Source: Bacteroidota bacterium (GTDB lineage: Bacteria > Bacteroidota > Bacteroidia > UBA8524). Taken from it: 64,000 nt of DNA. Both the position numbers and the translations under genes were made by a program. This document shows, one piece after another, positions 46,349-54,524 of the stretch. The stretch spans positions 1 to 64,000 of the forward strand of contig SBGR01000019.1 in the NCBI GenBank assembly GCA_006226545.1, written 5' to 3'. The first letter of the stretch is position 1, and every line of letters starts with the position of its first letter. The notes under the pieces were generated by a model, which saw nothing but the letters and a program-made list of their open reading frames with translations, was not told the DNA's origin and searched no databases.

Positions 46349-46970
46349 GCATGCTCATTTTCAGGTTCAACTGCTCGCAAACAGGCTCCAAGGCTTGTTT
46401 TAACTTCAACGCTCCTCGGTTGAAAATCACCATCAAAGCGTGATCGATTCCCGGAACTAGTTCAATTTTGCTGTCGAATTTACGGGAAAGAATGGCAATA
46501 CAAATGTCTAGAGGCAAACAGTTTAGACTCGGGCAATTATCGCCTTGTTTGCGCACCATAGGAATACGTAAGGTTCGATCTATAATCAACTGCTGACCTG
46601 CTTTCAGATATATCAGGTTTCCTTGGTAATGCACTTTCAGTTTAGCCGAGACAGATTCTACCACCAGATGCCTGCACTCCGGATAGGCCATGACATGAAA
46701 AGCACCTTGATTGAGTTCTATTTGGACTTCGTCAGCATAAACCAGGTAATGGCCAAGATCAAGAAAGTGAAGACTGGCTTCACCGCTGATATACGTTTCT
46801 TTTTTAGTTTCATGGGCTAGCGACTCGGCATACGATGAGCCCGGGAGAAGATGAAGGCTGGCAGTATTTAACAGTTGACAATACACTTCGCTGCCATTGG
46901 GCTGGCGCTGGTGCTGCATTCTGGCATAGCAAGGGCCCTCGGGTTTCTGGAGGTAAAAAAATGTAATCAT
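46320..46970 (-). CDS. truncated FecR-like protein (periplasmic FecR + DUF4974 only)
   Basis: The 216-residue product matches the periplasmic part of FecR-family anti-sigma factors: PNGSEVYCQLLNTASLHLLPGSSYAE and ETYISGEASLHF in the FecR domain, then KAGQQLIID, and a C-terminal DUF4974-like module (DICIAILSRKFDSKIELVPGI...ALKLKQALEPVC). The usual N-terminal cytoplasmic sigma-binding region and the membrane helix are missing. The frame upstream of ATG 46970 is closed by a TAA within 20 nt, and no ECF sigma gene is nearby. It has neither a signal peptide nor an anchor. It may be a decaying pseudogene or a protein with a new role. It overlaps the STN receptor gene by 29 nt. Confidence 0.65.
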   Translation of the reverse strand: MITFFYLQKPEGPCYARMQHQRQPNGSEVYCQLLNTASLHLLPGSSYAESLAHETKKETYISGEASLHFLDLGHYLVYADEVQIELNQGAFHVMAYPECRHLVVESVSAKLKVHYQGNLIYLKAGQQLIIDRTLRIPMVRKQGDNCPSLNCLPLDICIAILSRKFDSKIELVPGIDHALMVIFNRGALKLKQALEPVCEQLNLKMSMHEASVRLSP

Positions 46971-47183
46971 AGGGAGGAAGAGTTGTTAGGGGGAAGCTTG
47001 AATAGGAATACCCAAATCCCGGCAACAGAGACGCATGAAGACGTCTCGAACTTCCGCTCTTCCCCCAATTTGAAAATCGAAAGTTGCTTGCTACGCAGGA
47101 TTTGGTTAACAGGGTATTCCGTGTATGCATGTGCTAGTAAGACACGCCTAAAACAAAGTCCCCCTATAACACTTTCATTTTTT
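46971..47183. other. 213-bp gap between DUF4249 and FecR-like genes
   Basis: No recognisable gene, sigma factor or FecR N terminus is found on either strand, and no consensus promoter box facing the FecR-like gene. Open frames here are short and of unlikely composition. Confidence 0.4.
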
Positions 47184-48002
47184 TTAATAAATCTGCACGG
47201 TGTATACCTTTCTTATGAGTCCTCCAAAGATGCCAACACCGTTGGTGATATTGCTATACATAATCACCGGTTCTGCAAATGGATTGTCTTCCGACATCCA
47301 GTAGGCATCGTAACTGGTTTGGTATTTAAACAGGTCTTCGTTCATGGTTATAATGGTGGCTTCAGCCTGGAGGTGTTGAGTTTGCGATGAACCCCAGAGG
47401 TAGGAGCTTCCCAAGCCGGTATACATTTCTTGACCGTCCTTGTTATCATCGCTTAGATTATAAGTACTGAAATACACCTCAGAGCCTGTATTGTTGTCAA
47501 ATCGGCCAATGAGACCAAAGCGATAATAGTTACGTTCTCCGGCCTTGTCTTTAAATCGGAAACCAAAGCGACGTGTGCTATCTAAATCAATATCCGGCAT
47601 CGCTAAGTATTCCATTTCAATCTGACCAACCTCGTAAGTTGGCACAGTACAAGTTGCTGAGGCAGTTTTATAACCGGATTTCTGAACTTGTATTTGGTAA
47701 GTTGCTCCAGCTACAACAAAATGATTGTGGCCATACAATCCTGTGCCTAATTCTGTTAAGGTATACACGCTATCACCCTGTGTAACCGTAACCAAAGCAC
47801 CTAAAATTCTACCATTGTTAGTTCGGTCGATAGGCTCATAGATTGAACGCACATCAGTAAGTTCAATTTGCAATGGCTCACCAGCCTCAAGAAAGCCATA
47901 GACGCCAATCATGGGGTCTATTTTCGGCAATTGAATATCGGCATCCTTTTCACAGGAAGCACCTAAAATCGCTATACTTATAAAGAAGATTAACTTTTTC
48001 AT
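47184..48002 (-). CDS. DUF4249 lipoprotein, partner of TonB receptor (pair A)
   Basis: Lipoprotein of 272 residues with lipobox ending at Cys17 (LGASC), then DUF4249 features: DPMIGVYGFLEAGEPLQIELTDVRSI, GATYQIQVQKSGYKTASATCTVPTYE, and GVGIFGGLIRKVYTV at the end. It is a paralogue of 42876-43727, and both keep the Y.ix...GYxxxxAxCTVP core. The start is taken as ATG 48002, 4 nt after the receptor stop (48007) and at the head of a standard lipoprotein signal, not the ATG at 48023 inside the receptor gene. Confidence 0.86.
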   Translation of the reverse strand: MKKLIFFISIAILGASCEKDADIQLPKIDPMIGVYGFLEAGEPLQIELTDVRSIYEPIDRTNNGRILGALVTVTQGDSVYTLTELGTGLYGHNHFVVAGATYQIQVQKSGYKTASATCTVPTYEVGQIEMEYLAMPDIDLDSTRRFGFRFKDKAGERNYYRFGLIGRFDNNTGSEVYFSTYNLSDDNKDGQEMYTGLGSSYLWGSSQTQHLQAEATIITMNEDLFKYQTSYDAYWMSEDNPFAEPVIMYSNITNGVGIFGGLIRKVYTVQIY

Positions 48003-48006
48003 TGGA

Positions 48007-50322
48007 TTAAAACTTGAAGCCATAAGAGATGGAAGGAATAAGCGGGAATAAGGTTACTTGTTTCAGCACATTTCGGTTGCTTTCATAAGCGAGGTAATAG
48101 AAGAAGGGATTTTTTCTATTGTATAAATTATAGAAGCTCAATTCCCATGTGCGTTCGTATTTCGCTTTCTTTTTATGGAATTGAATACCAATGTCAAAAC
48201 GATGGTAAGCCGCCATCCTGAAACTGTTCTTTTCACCATAGTGGTAGGCGGAATTGTAAAGATTGCTTCCGTAAGTACTGAGCCCTTTTTGGTTGTATTC
48301 AGCCAAGGGTAGGCTCACTGCATTGCCCGTTCCATAAACCCATGTGCCGGAGATGGTTATTTCATCGCTAAGTGAATACATGCCCACCACGGATACATCA
48401 TGCCTGCGGTCGTATTTTGGATGGAATCGTTTGCCGTTGTTCAAGGCATCAAATTGCATCCAAGTCCACGAGAGCGTATATCCAACCCAACCGGTGAATT
48501 TGCCTACCTTCTTCTCTACCAGAAACTCGGCGCCGTAGCTCTCGGCCTGTCCGCTAACCACATTATCTTCCCAAGAAACCTGCGTTCCATTTTGATCGTC
48601 AATCGCTAAGAAGCTAGCCCCCTCTTTATATGAAATTACATTGCTGCTGGTTTTATAATAAGCCTCTAGCGATAAGTTTAGTTTCGGCTTTTTCAAATCG
48701 TGATTGACCCCGATTGCAACTTGCTGTGAACTCTGTGGCTTGATACGTTTGGTAGCCGGAACCCAAAGGTCGGTAGGCAACCCAATTCCGGTATTGCTGA
48801 GCAAATGAATGAACTGGTTCATCTGTGCGTAGCTTGCTTTCACCGACCAGTCGCTGGCCAACATATAACTGGTTGAAAAGCGAGGTTCCGGTCTGAAAAA
48901 CTGCTGGTCTTCTGCCACAAAATGACTAAAGCGCATACCGGCTAAGGCCCTCCAACGCTTCGATATTTTAATATCGTCTTGCACGTAGAGTCCGCTTTCA
49001 AAGGTTTTGTATTGCTCAATGTCTTCAAGTTTAAAATTGGTACTCGTTTCCTTTACTACGAAGGCATTGGGCGTAAACAAATGGTAAGTAGATTGAAACC
49101 CTGTTTTGATAGCATGATTTGGATTGGGTAAGTAATCCATATCGTATTTCAAGCTCCAATCGCGAATCCCGGAATTGAAGCCTAGGGAAAACTCATCACC
49201 CGAATACGATTGCGAAGCCCCGATATTCAGGCCGTATTGACTGTAAATAAGCGAGGTATTGGCAAATAATTTTTTATTGAAAAGGTGATTCCACCTCAGC
49301 GTGGAGGTTAGGTTGCCCCAATAGAAATCTCCACTAATCTTTTCATCTAGGTAAGATTCCTTGTAAAAGAACTTGTCTCTGCCTGAATAGGCCGACAAAA
49401 AGATTCGGTCTTTACGGCCTAATTCGTAATTCAGTTTTCCGGTAAAATCGTAGAAGAAATAACCGGCTGTATACCCTTGCGCTGCCATGAACGGACGCAT
49501 CAAGGCATCGATATACGTTCTTCTGCCGGAGAATAAAAACGATCCTTTTCCCTTTTTAATTGGCCCTTCTAATGTTAGTCTACTGGAGATTATACCGATT
49601 CCGCCTTCACCGTGAAATTCTTCTTTATTCCCTTCCTTCATATTGATATCCAATACCGAAGAAAGCCTACCTCCATAACGTGCAGGGAATCCGCCTTTGG
49701 TAAGTTCAACGCTGCGAATAGCATCTCCATTGAAGAGCGAAAAGAAACCAAATAGGTGAAACGCATTGTACACAGTGGCATCATCCAGAATAATCAAGTT
49801 TTGATCAGGGCCACCACCTCGCACATAAAAGCCACTCTGTCCTTCCCCTCCCGACTGAACCCCTGGCATCAATTGCACCACCTTGAGCAAATCTTTTTCA
49901 CCCAATAAGGCAGGTAAGTTTTTAACCGCGGCAACCGGGATATCAACCCTACTCATTTGTGGCATCTCGGCCGGTTTGAGTTCTCTTTTTTCGCTAACTA
50001 CAGCCTCCCCAAGTTCTACACTGGCTTTGAGGAAAATATCCAGCTCTTGGTCTTTAGATCTGGGCACTAAAGCTTCAATGGCTTGGTAGCCGACATAGGA
50101 ATAAACCACTTTGATACTATCGCCTTTATCTATGGTGAGCGAGTAAAATCCGAAGGTATTGGTGATGGTTCCCATCTGCTGGTCGGGTAGGTAAACATTC
50201 ACGCCTAGCAGGGGCTCCTGACTGCCTGCTTCCTTAACAAATCCGGAAATGGTCACTTTTTCTTGGGCCTGCGTAATCAGCACTATCACTAGGCTGAGAC
50301 AGGTTAGAAGGGTTCTCTTCAT
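48007..50322 (-). CDS. TonB-dependent receptor without STN domain (pair A)
   Basis: Outer-membrane transporter of 771 residues: signal peptide (TQAQ, residue 20), carboxypeptidase-regulatory-like domain (about 22-105), plug (about 125-235 with GVQSGGEGQSGFYVRGGG, NLIILDDATVYNAFHLFG, GGFPARYGGRLSSVLDINM) and barrel ending YGFKF. The plug is very close to that of the receptor at 43727-46348, so the two TonB-DUF4249 pairs come from a tandem duplication. This copy lacks the STN domain and so is not expected to signal. The start is ATG 50322. A TTTATTTG box at 50346-50353 (minus) is a possible promoter. The ligand is unknown. Confidence 0.93.
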   Translation of the reverse strand: MKRTLLTCLSLVIVLITQAQEKVTISGFVKEAGSQEPLLGVNVYLPDQQMGTITNTFGFYSLTIDKGDSIKVVYSYVGYQAIEALVPRSKDQELDIFLKASVELGEAVVSEKRELKPAEMPQMSRVDIPVAAVKNLPALLGEKDLLKVVQLMPGVQSGGEGQSGFYVRGGGPDQNLIILDDATVYNAFHLFGFFSLFNGDAIRSVELTKGGFPARYGGRLSSVLDINMKEGNKEEFHGEGGIGIISSRLTLEGPIKKGKGSFLFSGRRTYIDALMRPFMAAQGYTAGYFFYDFTGKLNYELGRKDRIFLSAYSGRDKFFYKESYLDEKISGDFYWGNLTSTLRWNHLFNKKLFANTSLIYSQYGLNIGASQSYSGDEFSLGFNSGIRDWSLKYDMDYLPNPNHAIKTGFQSTYHLFTPNAFVVKETSTNFKLEDIEQYKTFESGLYVQDDIKISKRWRALAGMRFSHFVAEDQQFFRPEPRFSTSYMLASDWSVKASYAQMNQFIHLLSNTGIGLPTDLWVPATKRIKPQSSQQVAIGVNHDLKKPKLNLSLEAYYKTSSNVISYKEGASFLAIDDQNGTQVSWEDNVVSGQAESYGAEFLVEKKVGKFTGWVGYTLSWTWMQFDALNNGKRFHPKYDRRHDVSVVGMYSLSDEITISGTWVYGTGNAVSLPLAEYNQKGLSTYGSNLYNSAYHYGEKNSFRMAAYHRFDIGIQFHKKKAKYERTWELSFYNLYNRKNPFFYYLAYESNRNVLKQVTLFPLIPSISYGFKF

Positions 50323-50469
50323 GGTTTTACGCTTTGAGCTTGAGACAAATAAACGATGAACATCCCCTATTTCGTTTCAAGAATTTTTATCGTTCAAAAT
50401 ATTCTTCCGCTCCTCTCACATCACTTAACCTCCCCCGAAGCTGCAGCGAAGCATAACCACTTCTTTCGA

Positions 50470-50511
50470 GTTTAGCCTCATTCTCAGATTCAGCCTCAAC
50501 CTCATTCCTAT
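50470..50511 (+). repeat. degenerate hexamer array upstream of nhaC-like gene
   Basis: Seven consecutive hexamers: GTTTAG, CCTCAT, TCTCAG, ATTCAG, CCTCAA, CCTCAT, TCCTAT. They share the pattern nYTCAn. The array ends 13 nt before the TATCTTCG box. Similar arrays precede pyrH and the M16 peptidase gene. Confidence 0.55.
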
Positions 50512-50524
50512 TTCCTCAATTTCC

Positions 50525-50532
50525 TATCTTCG
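50525..50532 (+). promoter_or_regulatory. TTCG-type -7 box of nhaC-like gene
   Basis: TATCTTCG (TAnnTTCG variant), 6 nt before ATG 50539. Confidence 0.45.
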
Positions 50533-50538
50533 TCGCCC

Positions 50539-52413
50539 ATGAGATTGTTCAGCCTCTTGTTCCTCTTTCTTGGCCTAACCCTTAACAATGCCTCCGCCGC
50601 CTCATCGGTAGTGCTTGAAGGAATAGCCGTGCAAGGTTCAGAAGCCAGCATCTCCATCCATGCCGAAAGCACAATAACAGGAGTTAATCCTCAGACGGAA
50701 GCCTTGCAATCCCTGATCGGGTTTTCCGGCGACACCACCCTATCGCTAAATCAAAACCAAGTAGCTGATGGACAAATCAAACTGGAGTTTACTGATGGAA
50801 GCAAGTCCGAACTGAACTGGAACTGGATGCCCGGAGTACTCTCCATTGTTCCTCCTTTGATTGCCATCCTTTTAGCGATACTGCTCAAGGAAGTTATCGT
50901 TTCCTTGTTCATCGGGATATTAAGTGGTGTCTTCATCGCGGTATTTTATGCCGGCAAAAGCATGAGCTCCGCTTTCTTTGACACAATTACCGGTTATATC
51001 ATTCCGGCGCTTAACGACGAAGGACACCTTTCTGTTATTGTGTTTTCATTGCTCATCGGCGGCATGGTAGCCATCATCTCCAAAAATGGAGGAATGGCAG
51101 GTCTAGTGCATTATATCTCCCGTTATGCTAAAACAGCCAAAGGCGGACAATTAGCTACGTGGCTATTGGGCATTCTCATCTTCTTTGACGACTATGCCAA
51201 TACCCTCGTGGTAGGCAATACCATGCGTCCGGTAACAGACCGACTTAAAATCTCCAGGGAAAAGCTCGCCTACTTGGTAGACAGTACGGCCGCACCTATT
51301 GCATCTATCGCTTTCGTAACAACCTGGATTGGAGCTCAGCTCGATTATATCCAAGAAGGAATTCACAGCTTACCCAACTTAAATGCCTCGCCGTATTCCG
51401 TCTTTATGGATTCATTGGCCTATGCCTTTTACCCTTTCTTCACCCTTTTCTTCATGTTCCTCTTAATCTGGAAGAACAAAGACTTCGGCCCAATGTGGAA
51501 GATTGAACAGCGAACACGTAAGGAAGGCGTACAGAAGTTTAAAGTAAGCGGACACAATGAAGCTGAAGAATTGGAGCCGGAAGAAGGGGTAAAGCAAAAA
51601 TCGAGAAACGCATTGATACCGGTGGTAACGCTGATAATTGCTACCATTAGCGGCTTGCTTTATACCGGATGGAGTGCTGAAGTATGGCAAGCTAGCGATA
51701 TGGGATTTTTCAAAAAACTATCGCTTATCATTGGTGCTGCAGATTCCTATAAAGCCCTTTTATGGTCATCCCTTTTAGGGGTTACCATCAGTATAATTTT
51801 GAGTGTTGGACAACGCATCATGACTTTACATCACAGCATACAAGTGATGTTCAAAGGCTTTGGCTTTATGCTTCAAGCGATTGTAATTCTAACCTTGGCT
51901 TGGACTTTAAGTTCGCTTACAGAACATTTGCATACGGCGGGCTACTTAACCTCAGCGCTGCAGGCAGCCAATGCCTCGCCTTTCCTATTGCCGGCATTCA
52001 CGTTTATCTTATCGGCTTTGGTAAGCTTCTCTACAGGTTCATCGTGGAGCACCATGGCCATTTTATACCCTATTTTGCTGCCGGCCAGCTGGTTGCTTTG
52101 TGAATCGCAAGGCATGGACAGCAATGCCATTTTACCCATATTCTTCAACGTTGTCTCTTGCGTGCTCACCGGCTCTGTATTAGGTGATCATTGCTCTCCA
52201 ATATCAGATACCACCATCCTCAGCTCATTGGCTTCATCTTGCGACCATTTAAGTCACGTAAAGACTCAAATGCCTTATGCTTTAACCGTGGGCACAGTAG
52301 CTTTATTACTAGGTACAATTCCGGCAGCATTAGGTGTTCCATCATGGATTTGCTTTGCAGCCGGCGGACTTGCTATTTATCTGATAATCCGTATATTTGG
52401 GAGAGAGGTATAG
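50539..52413 (+). CDS. NhaC-family Na+/H+ antiporter-like protein
   Basis: Inner-membrane ion/solute exchanger of 624 residues. A signal peptide (about 1-20) and an extracytoplasmic beta-rich segment (about 21-95) precede about eleven transmembrane helices. NhaC-family landmarks are PPLIAILLAILLKEVIVSLFIGILSG, ILIFFDDYANTLVVGNTMRPVTDR, DSTAAPIASIAFVTTWIG, SFSTGSSWSTMAILYP and GSVLGDHCSPISDTTILSS. The added N-terminal domain is seen in Bacteroidota homologues. Substrate (Na+/H+ or a malate/lactate type exchange) is not decided. The promoter region carries the hexamer array. Confidence 0.9.
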   Translation: MRLFSLLFLFLGLTLNNASAASSVVLEGIAVQGSEASISIHAESTITGVNPQTEALQSLIGFSGDTTLSLNQNQVADGQIKLEFTDGSKSELNWNWMPGVLSIVPPLIAILLAILLKEVIVSLFIGILSGVFIAVFYAGKSMSSAFFDTITGYIIPALNDEGHLSVIVFSLLIGGMVAIISKNGGMAGLVHYISRYAKTAKGGQLATWLLGILIFFDDYANTLVVGNTMRPVTDRLKISREKLAYLVDSTAAPIASIAFVTTWIGAQLDYIQEGIHSLPNLNASPYSVFMDSLAYAFYPFFTLFFMFLLIWKNKDFGPMWKIEQRTRKEGVQKFKVSGHNEAEELEPEEGVKQKSRNALIPVVTLIIATISGLLYTGWSAEVWQASDMGFFKKLSLIIGAADSYKALLWSSLLGVTISIILSVGQRIMTLHHSIQVMFKGFGFMLQAIVILTLAWTLSSLTEHLHTAGYLTSALQAANASPFLLPAFTFILSALVSFSTGSSWSTMAILYPILLPASWLLCESQGMDSNAILPIFFNVVSCVLTGSVLGDHCSPISDTTILSSLASSCDHLSHVKTQMPYALTVGTVALLLGTIPAALGVPSWICFAAGGLAIYLIIRIFGREV

Positions 52414-52464
52414 GCTTCAACCACCTATATTTCTTTAAAAACCAACCAAAATATTACCTATTCT

Positions 52465-52782
52465 ATGGATTCGAAAAGAGACATTCGAAACAAGCGCTGG
52501 CTATCGCGCTGGGAGAGAATGCGGAGGAAGGGGATTCTTCGCTACTCGCTAATCTACGGCTTCATTTATTGTTTGCTCACCTTTGGCTTTATTCTGAGCG
52601 GTGTGAAATTAGTTTCCGCTATTCTGCCAGACATCAGTAGCCTAATTCAAGATACTTGGATTGGCAACCTGTTATTAGCCATGGCGTTTGGCATTGTGCT
52701 GAGTTTGATTCAGTACGTGGTAAATGAACTTCGCTACCGCAGACTCGGTTCTAAATACCCTTCAGCGGTGCGTATGTTTTAA
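52465..52782 (+). CDS. small two-helix membrane protein, unknown
   Basis: The 105-residue product has a strongly basic N terminus (KRDIRNKRWLSRWERMRRKG), two hydrophobic helices (about 28-54 and 67-88) and a basic C-terminal tail, so both ends are probably cytoplasmic. No family is recognised. ATG 52465. It follows the nhaC-like gene by 51 nt, with a TATATTTC box at 52426-52433 as a possible own promoter. It ends at a terminator that also serves the convergent tmRNA gene. Confidence 0.6.
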   Translation: MDSKRDIRNKRWLSRWERMRRKGILRYSLIYGFIYCLLTFGFILSGVKLVSAILPDISSLIQDTWIGNLLLAMAFGIVLSLIQYVVNELRYRRLGSKYPSAVRMF

Positions 52783-52802
52783 AAACAATTTTGCTCTAAT
52801 GA

Positions 52803-52838
52803 AAAAAGCGACCCCGAATTGGAGTCGCTTTTTTTTTT
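52803..52838. terminator. bidirectional terminator, small membrane gene and ssrA
   Basis: AAAAGCGAC...GTCGCTTTT stem, with ten T on the + strand and six A on the left. It lies 2 nt beyond the tmRNA 3' end on the minus strand and can stop both transcripts. Confidence 0.8.
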
Positions 52839-52839
52839 G

Positions 52840-53206
52840 TGGAACTGCCGGGATTTGAACCCGGGTCCGGAGAAGGACTAAATGGCGCTTTCTACATGTT
52901 TAGCATCGGTTGTTGTCGGGACTCAGCTGGCCCGTTGCTCGCCAAACTGAATCCTTATGCCCCTAATAAGACTTTAACCCGAGGCAGTGGTTAAAGAATG
53001 CCCAATATGTCGGCCGACTCTAGTGAACAAGCTATCAGACAGCACCTGTTCGAATCGGTTGGCTAATGCGTAATCTCCTGATTAGGCAGCCAAAGCGAAG
53101 TTATTTTCGCCTGTTATGTTTTGGTAGCGCAGATTAACGAGCATAGCTACCATATCTCGACATGCTTACACCTTCACTCTACAACCCGTCGATACCTTTC
53201 AGCCCC
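52840..53206 (-). ncRNA. ssrA: transfer-messenger RNA
   Basis: Rescues stalled ribosomes and tags their products for proteolysis. The 5' end GGGGCTG pairs with CAGTTCC at the 3' end to form the acceptor stem, with discriminator A. The T arm GGGTTCAAATCCC is perfect and the 5' GAAAGGTATCGACGGG segment is typical. The terminal CCA is not encoded (next bases CAA), so it must be added by tRNA nucleotidyltransferase. The tag frame is at 53111-53082. A CATCTTTG box at 53229-53236 with TTGG 20 nt further upstream is the likely promoter; the 5' end then needs trimming by about 15-20 nt. Confidence 0.95.
53082..53111 (-). other. tmRNA tag-coding segment (GENNFALAA)
   Basis: Resume codon GGC followed by codons for Glu-Asn-Asn-Phe-Ala-Leu-Ala-Ala and TAA. 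It ends in the ALAA degron and differs by Phe for Tyr from the common Bacteroidota GENNYALAA. Confidence 0.85.
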
Positions 53207-53228
53207 GTGTGGTGTGCTTTAGCTACTG

Positions 53229-53236
53229 CAAAGATG
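53229..53236 (-). promoter_or_regulatory. -7 box of ssrA
   Basis: The minus strand reads CATCTTTG, one mismatch to TAnnTTTG. A TTGG lies 20 nt upstream (53257-53260). Confidence 0.45.
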
Positions 53237-53306
53237 ATGCGATTTTCCCAATTCTGCCAATCAGACAGACAAATCCCACACGCTTTATTCAAATCGTAAA
53301 ATTCCG

Positions 53307-53314
53307 CATCTTCG
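53307..53314 (+). promoter_or_regulatory. -7 box variant, 4 nt from ATG
   Basis: CATCTTCG, TAGC, then ATG 53319, with the same 4-nt spacing as the canonical boxes in this window. Confidence 0.4.
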
Positions 53315-53318
53315 TAGC

Positions 53319-54524
53319 ATGCATATCGGATTGATTAGAGAAGAAAAAAAACCATACGACAAACGCGTCGCTTTTAGTCCAAAACAGTGTTTCGACTTAC
53401 TTCAAAATCACCCCGAACTGCAGATTACAGTGCAGCCTTCGCCTCATCGCTGTTTTCCCGATGCAGAATACCTTCAGGCCGGCTGCGCCCTATCAGAAGA
53501 TTTGAGTGCCTGCGAGATATTACTCGGTATCAAGGAGGTTCCAAAAGAATCGCTAATCGCTAATAAAACGTATTGCTTCTTTTCGCATACCATCAAGAAG
53601 CAAGATTATAACCGAGCGATGTTGCAAGAAATTCTCAAAAAGCAAATTCGCTTAATTGACTATGAATGCCTCACCTGGGAAAACGGCAGCCGTATTATTG
53701 GCTTCGGACGTTTTGCCGGAATTGTTGGAACCCATAACGGACTCCTTGCCTACGGTGAAAAGACCAAACAATACCACCTCGAGCCGGCTTGGAAATGTTT
53801 CGACTACAAGGAAATGCTTTCGCACTACAACCATTTCGAGCTCCCTCCAATAAAAATTGCGCTTTGTGGTGACGGCAGGGTGGCCCACGGTGCTTTGGAA
53901 TTATTGAACTTCTTAAAGATCAGAGAAGTGACATCCAGAGCTTATATTCACGAGCAATTCAACGAGCCGGTTTATGTTCACCTCAGAACAGATCAGCTCT
54001 ACGAACACAAGAATAATTCGCCATTTGATAAATCATACTTCTACCGAAACCCGGAAGAGTACTTTAGCACGTTTAATCAATTTTATCCGGTTACAGACAT
54101 TTTGCTCAATGCAATTTTCTGGAACGAATCTATTCCACGTCACTTCAGTTTGGAAGACATGGCCAAACCGGAGTTTAATATCAAAGTTATCGCAGATATC
54201 AGCTGCGATATTGACGGTTCAGTTCCGGCTACGGTTCGTGCCACAACCATTGAAGACCCCGTTTACGGCTGGGACCAATTTTTACAAAAAGAAACCAAAC
54301 CCTATTTACCTAAAACCGTGGATTTGATGACCGTGAGCAATTTGCCATGTGAGCTCTCCCGCGACGCCAGTGAAGAGTTCGGCGCCTTGTTTATCCGTCA
54401 CATCTTGCCTAGCGTTCTAGGCCCTGATCCGGAAAAAATTCTCGACAGAGCCACCGTAACCGAAGCCGGTAAACTACATGGTAAATTCAGTTACTTACAA
54501 GATTTCGCAGACGGTAAAGAATAA
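53319..54524 (+). CDS. saccharopine dehydrogenase-type enzyme (L-lysine forming, AlaDH/PNT fold)
   Basis: Predicted NAD(P)-dependent enzyme linking lysine and 2-oxoglutarate through saccharopine; in bacteria with an ALDH7 gene it normally runs in the breakdown direction. The 401-residue product has the alanine-dehydrogenase/PNT N-terminal domain (IGLIREEKKPYDKRVAFSP at 3-21), FSHTIKKQDYNR, IDYECLTWENGSRIIGFGRFAG, a Rossmann strand IALCGDGRVAHGALE, and VIADISCDIDGSVPATVRATTIEDPVYGW, a segment typical of LYS1/LKR-like enzymes. ATG 53319 lies 4 nt after a promoter-like box. The ALDH7 gene of the same route is at 20978. The stop is followed directly by a dispersed repeat. Confidence 0.85.
   Translation: MHIGLIREEKKPYDKRVAFSPKQCFDLLQNHPELQITVQPSPHRCFPDAEYLQAGCALSEDLSACEILLGIKEVPKESLIANKTYCFFSHTIKKQDYNRAMLQEILKKQIRLIDYECLTWENGSRIIGFGRFAGIVGTHNGLLAYGEKTKQYHLEPAWKCFDYKEMLSHYNHFELPPIKIALCGDGRVAHGALELLNFLKIREVTSRAYIHEQFNEPVYVHLRTDQLYEHKNNSPFDKSYFYRNPEEYFSTFNQFYPVTDILLNAIFWNESIPRHFSLEDMAKPEFNIKVIADISCDIDGSVPATVRATTIEDPVYGWDQFLQKETKPYLPKTVDLMTVSNLPCELSRDASEEFGALFIRHILPSVLGPDPEKILDRATVTEAGKLHGKFSYLQDFADGKE

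Noticed and set aside
46810-47130. 106-codon minus-strand frame overlapping the FecR-like gene start, considered as a frameshifted FecR N terminus
   Set aside because: It shows neither the cytoplasmic FecR pattern nor a membrane helix, and overlaps the FecR-like frame extensively.
50356-50475. 39-codon frame before the nhaC-like gene
   Set aside because: No family or initiation signal; it runs into the hexamer array and the composition looks like chance.
52840-52868. tRNA-like T arm considered as a stand-alone tRNA gene
   Set aside because: The matching 5' acceptor strand is about 360 nt away and the tag frame lies between, so it is the 3' end of tmRNA.
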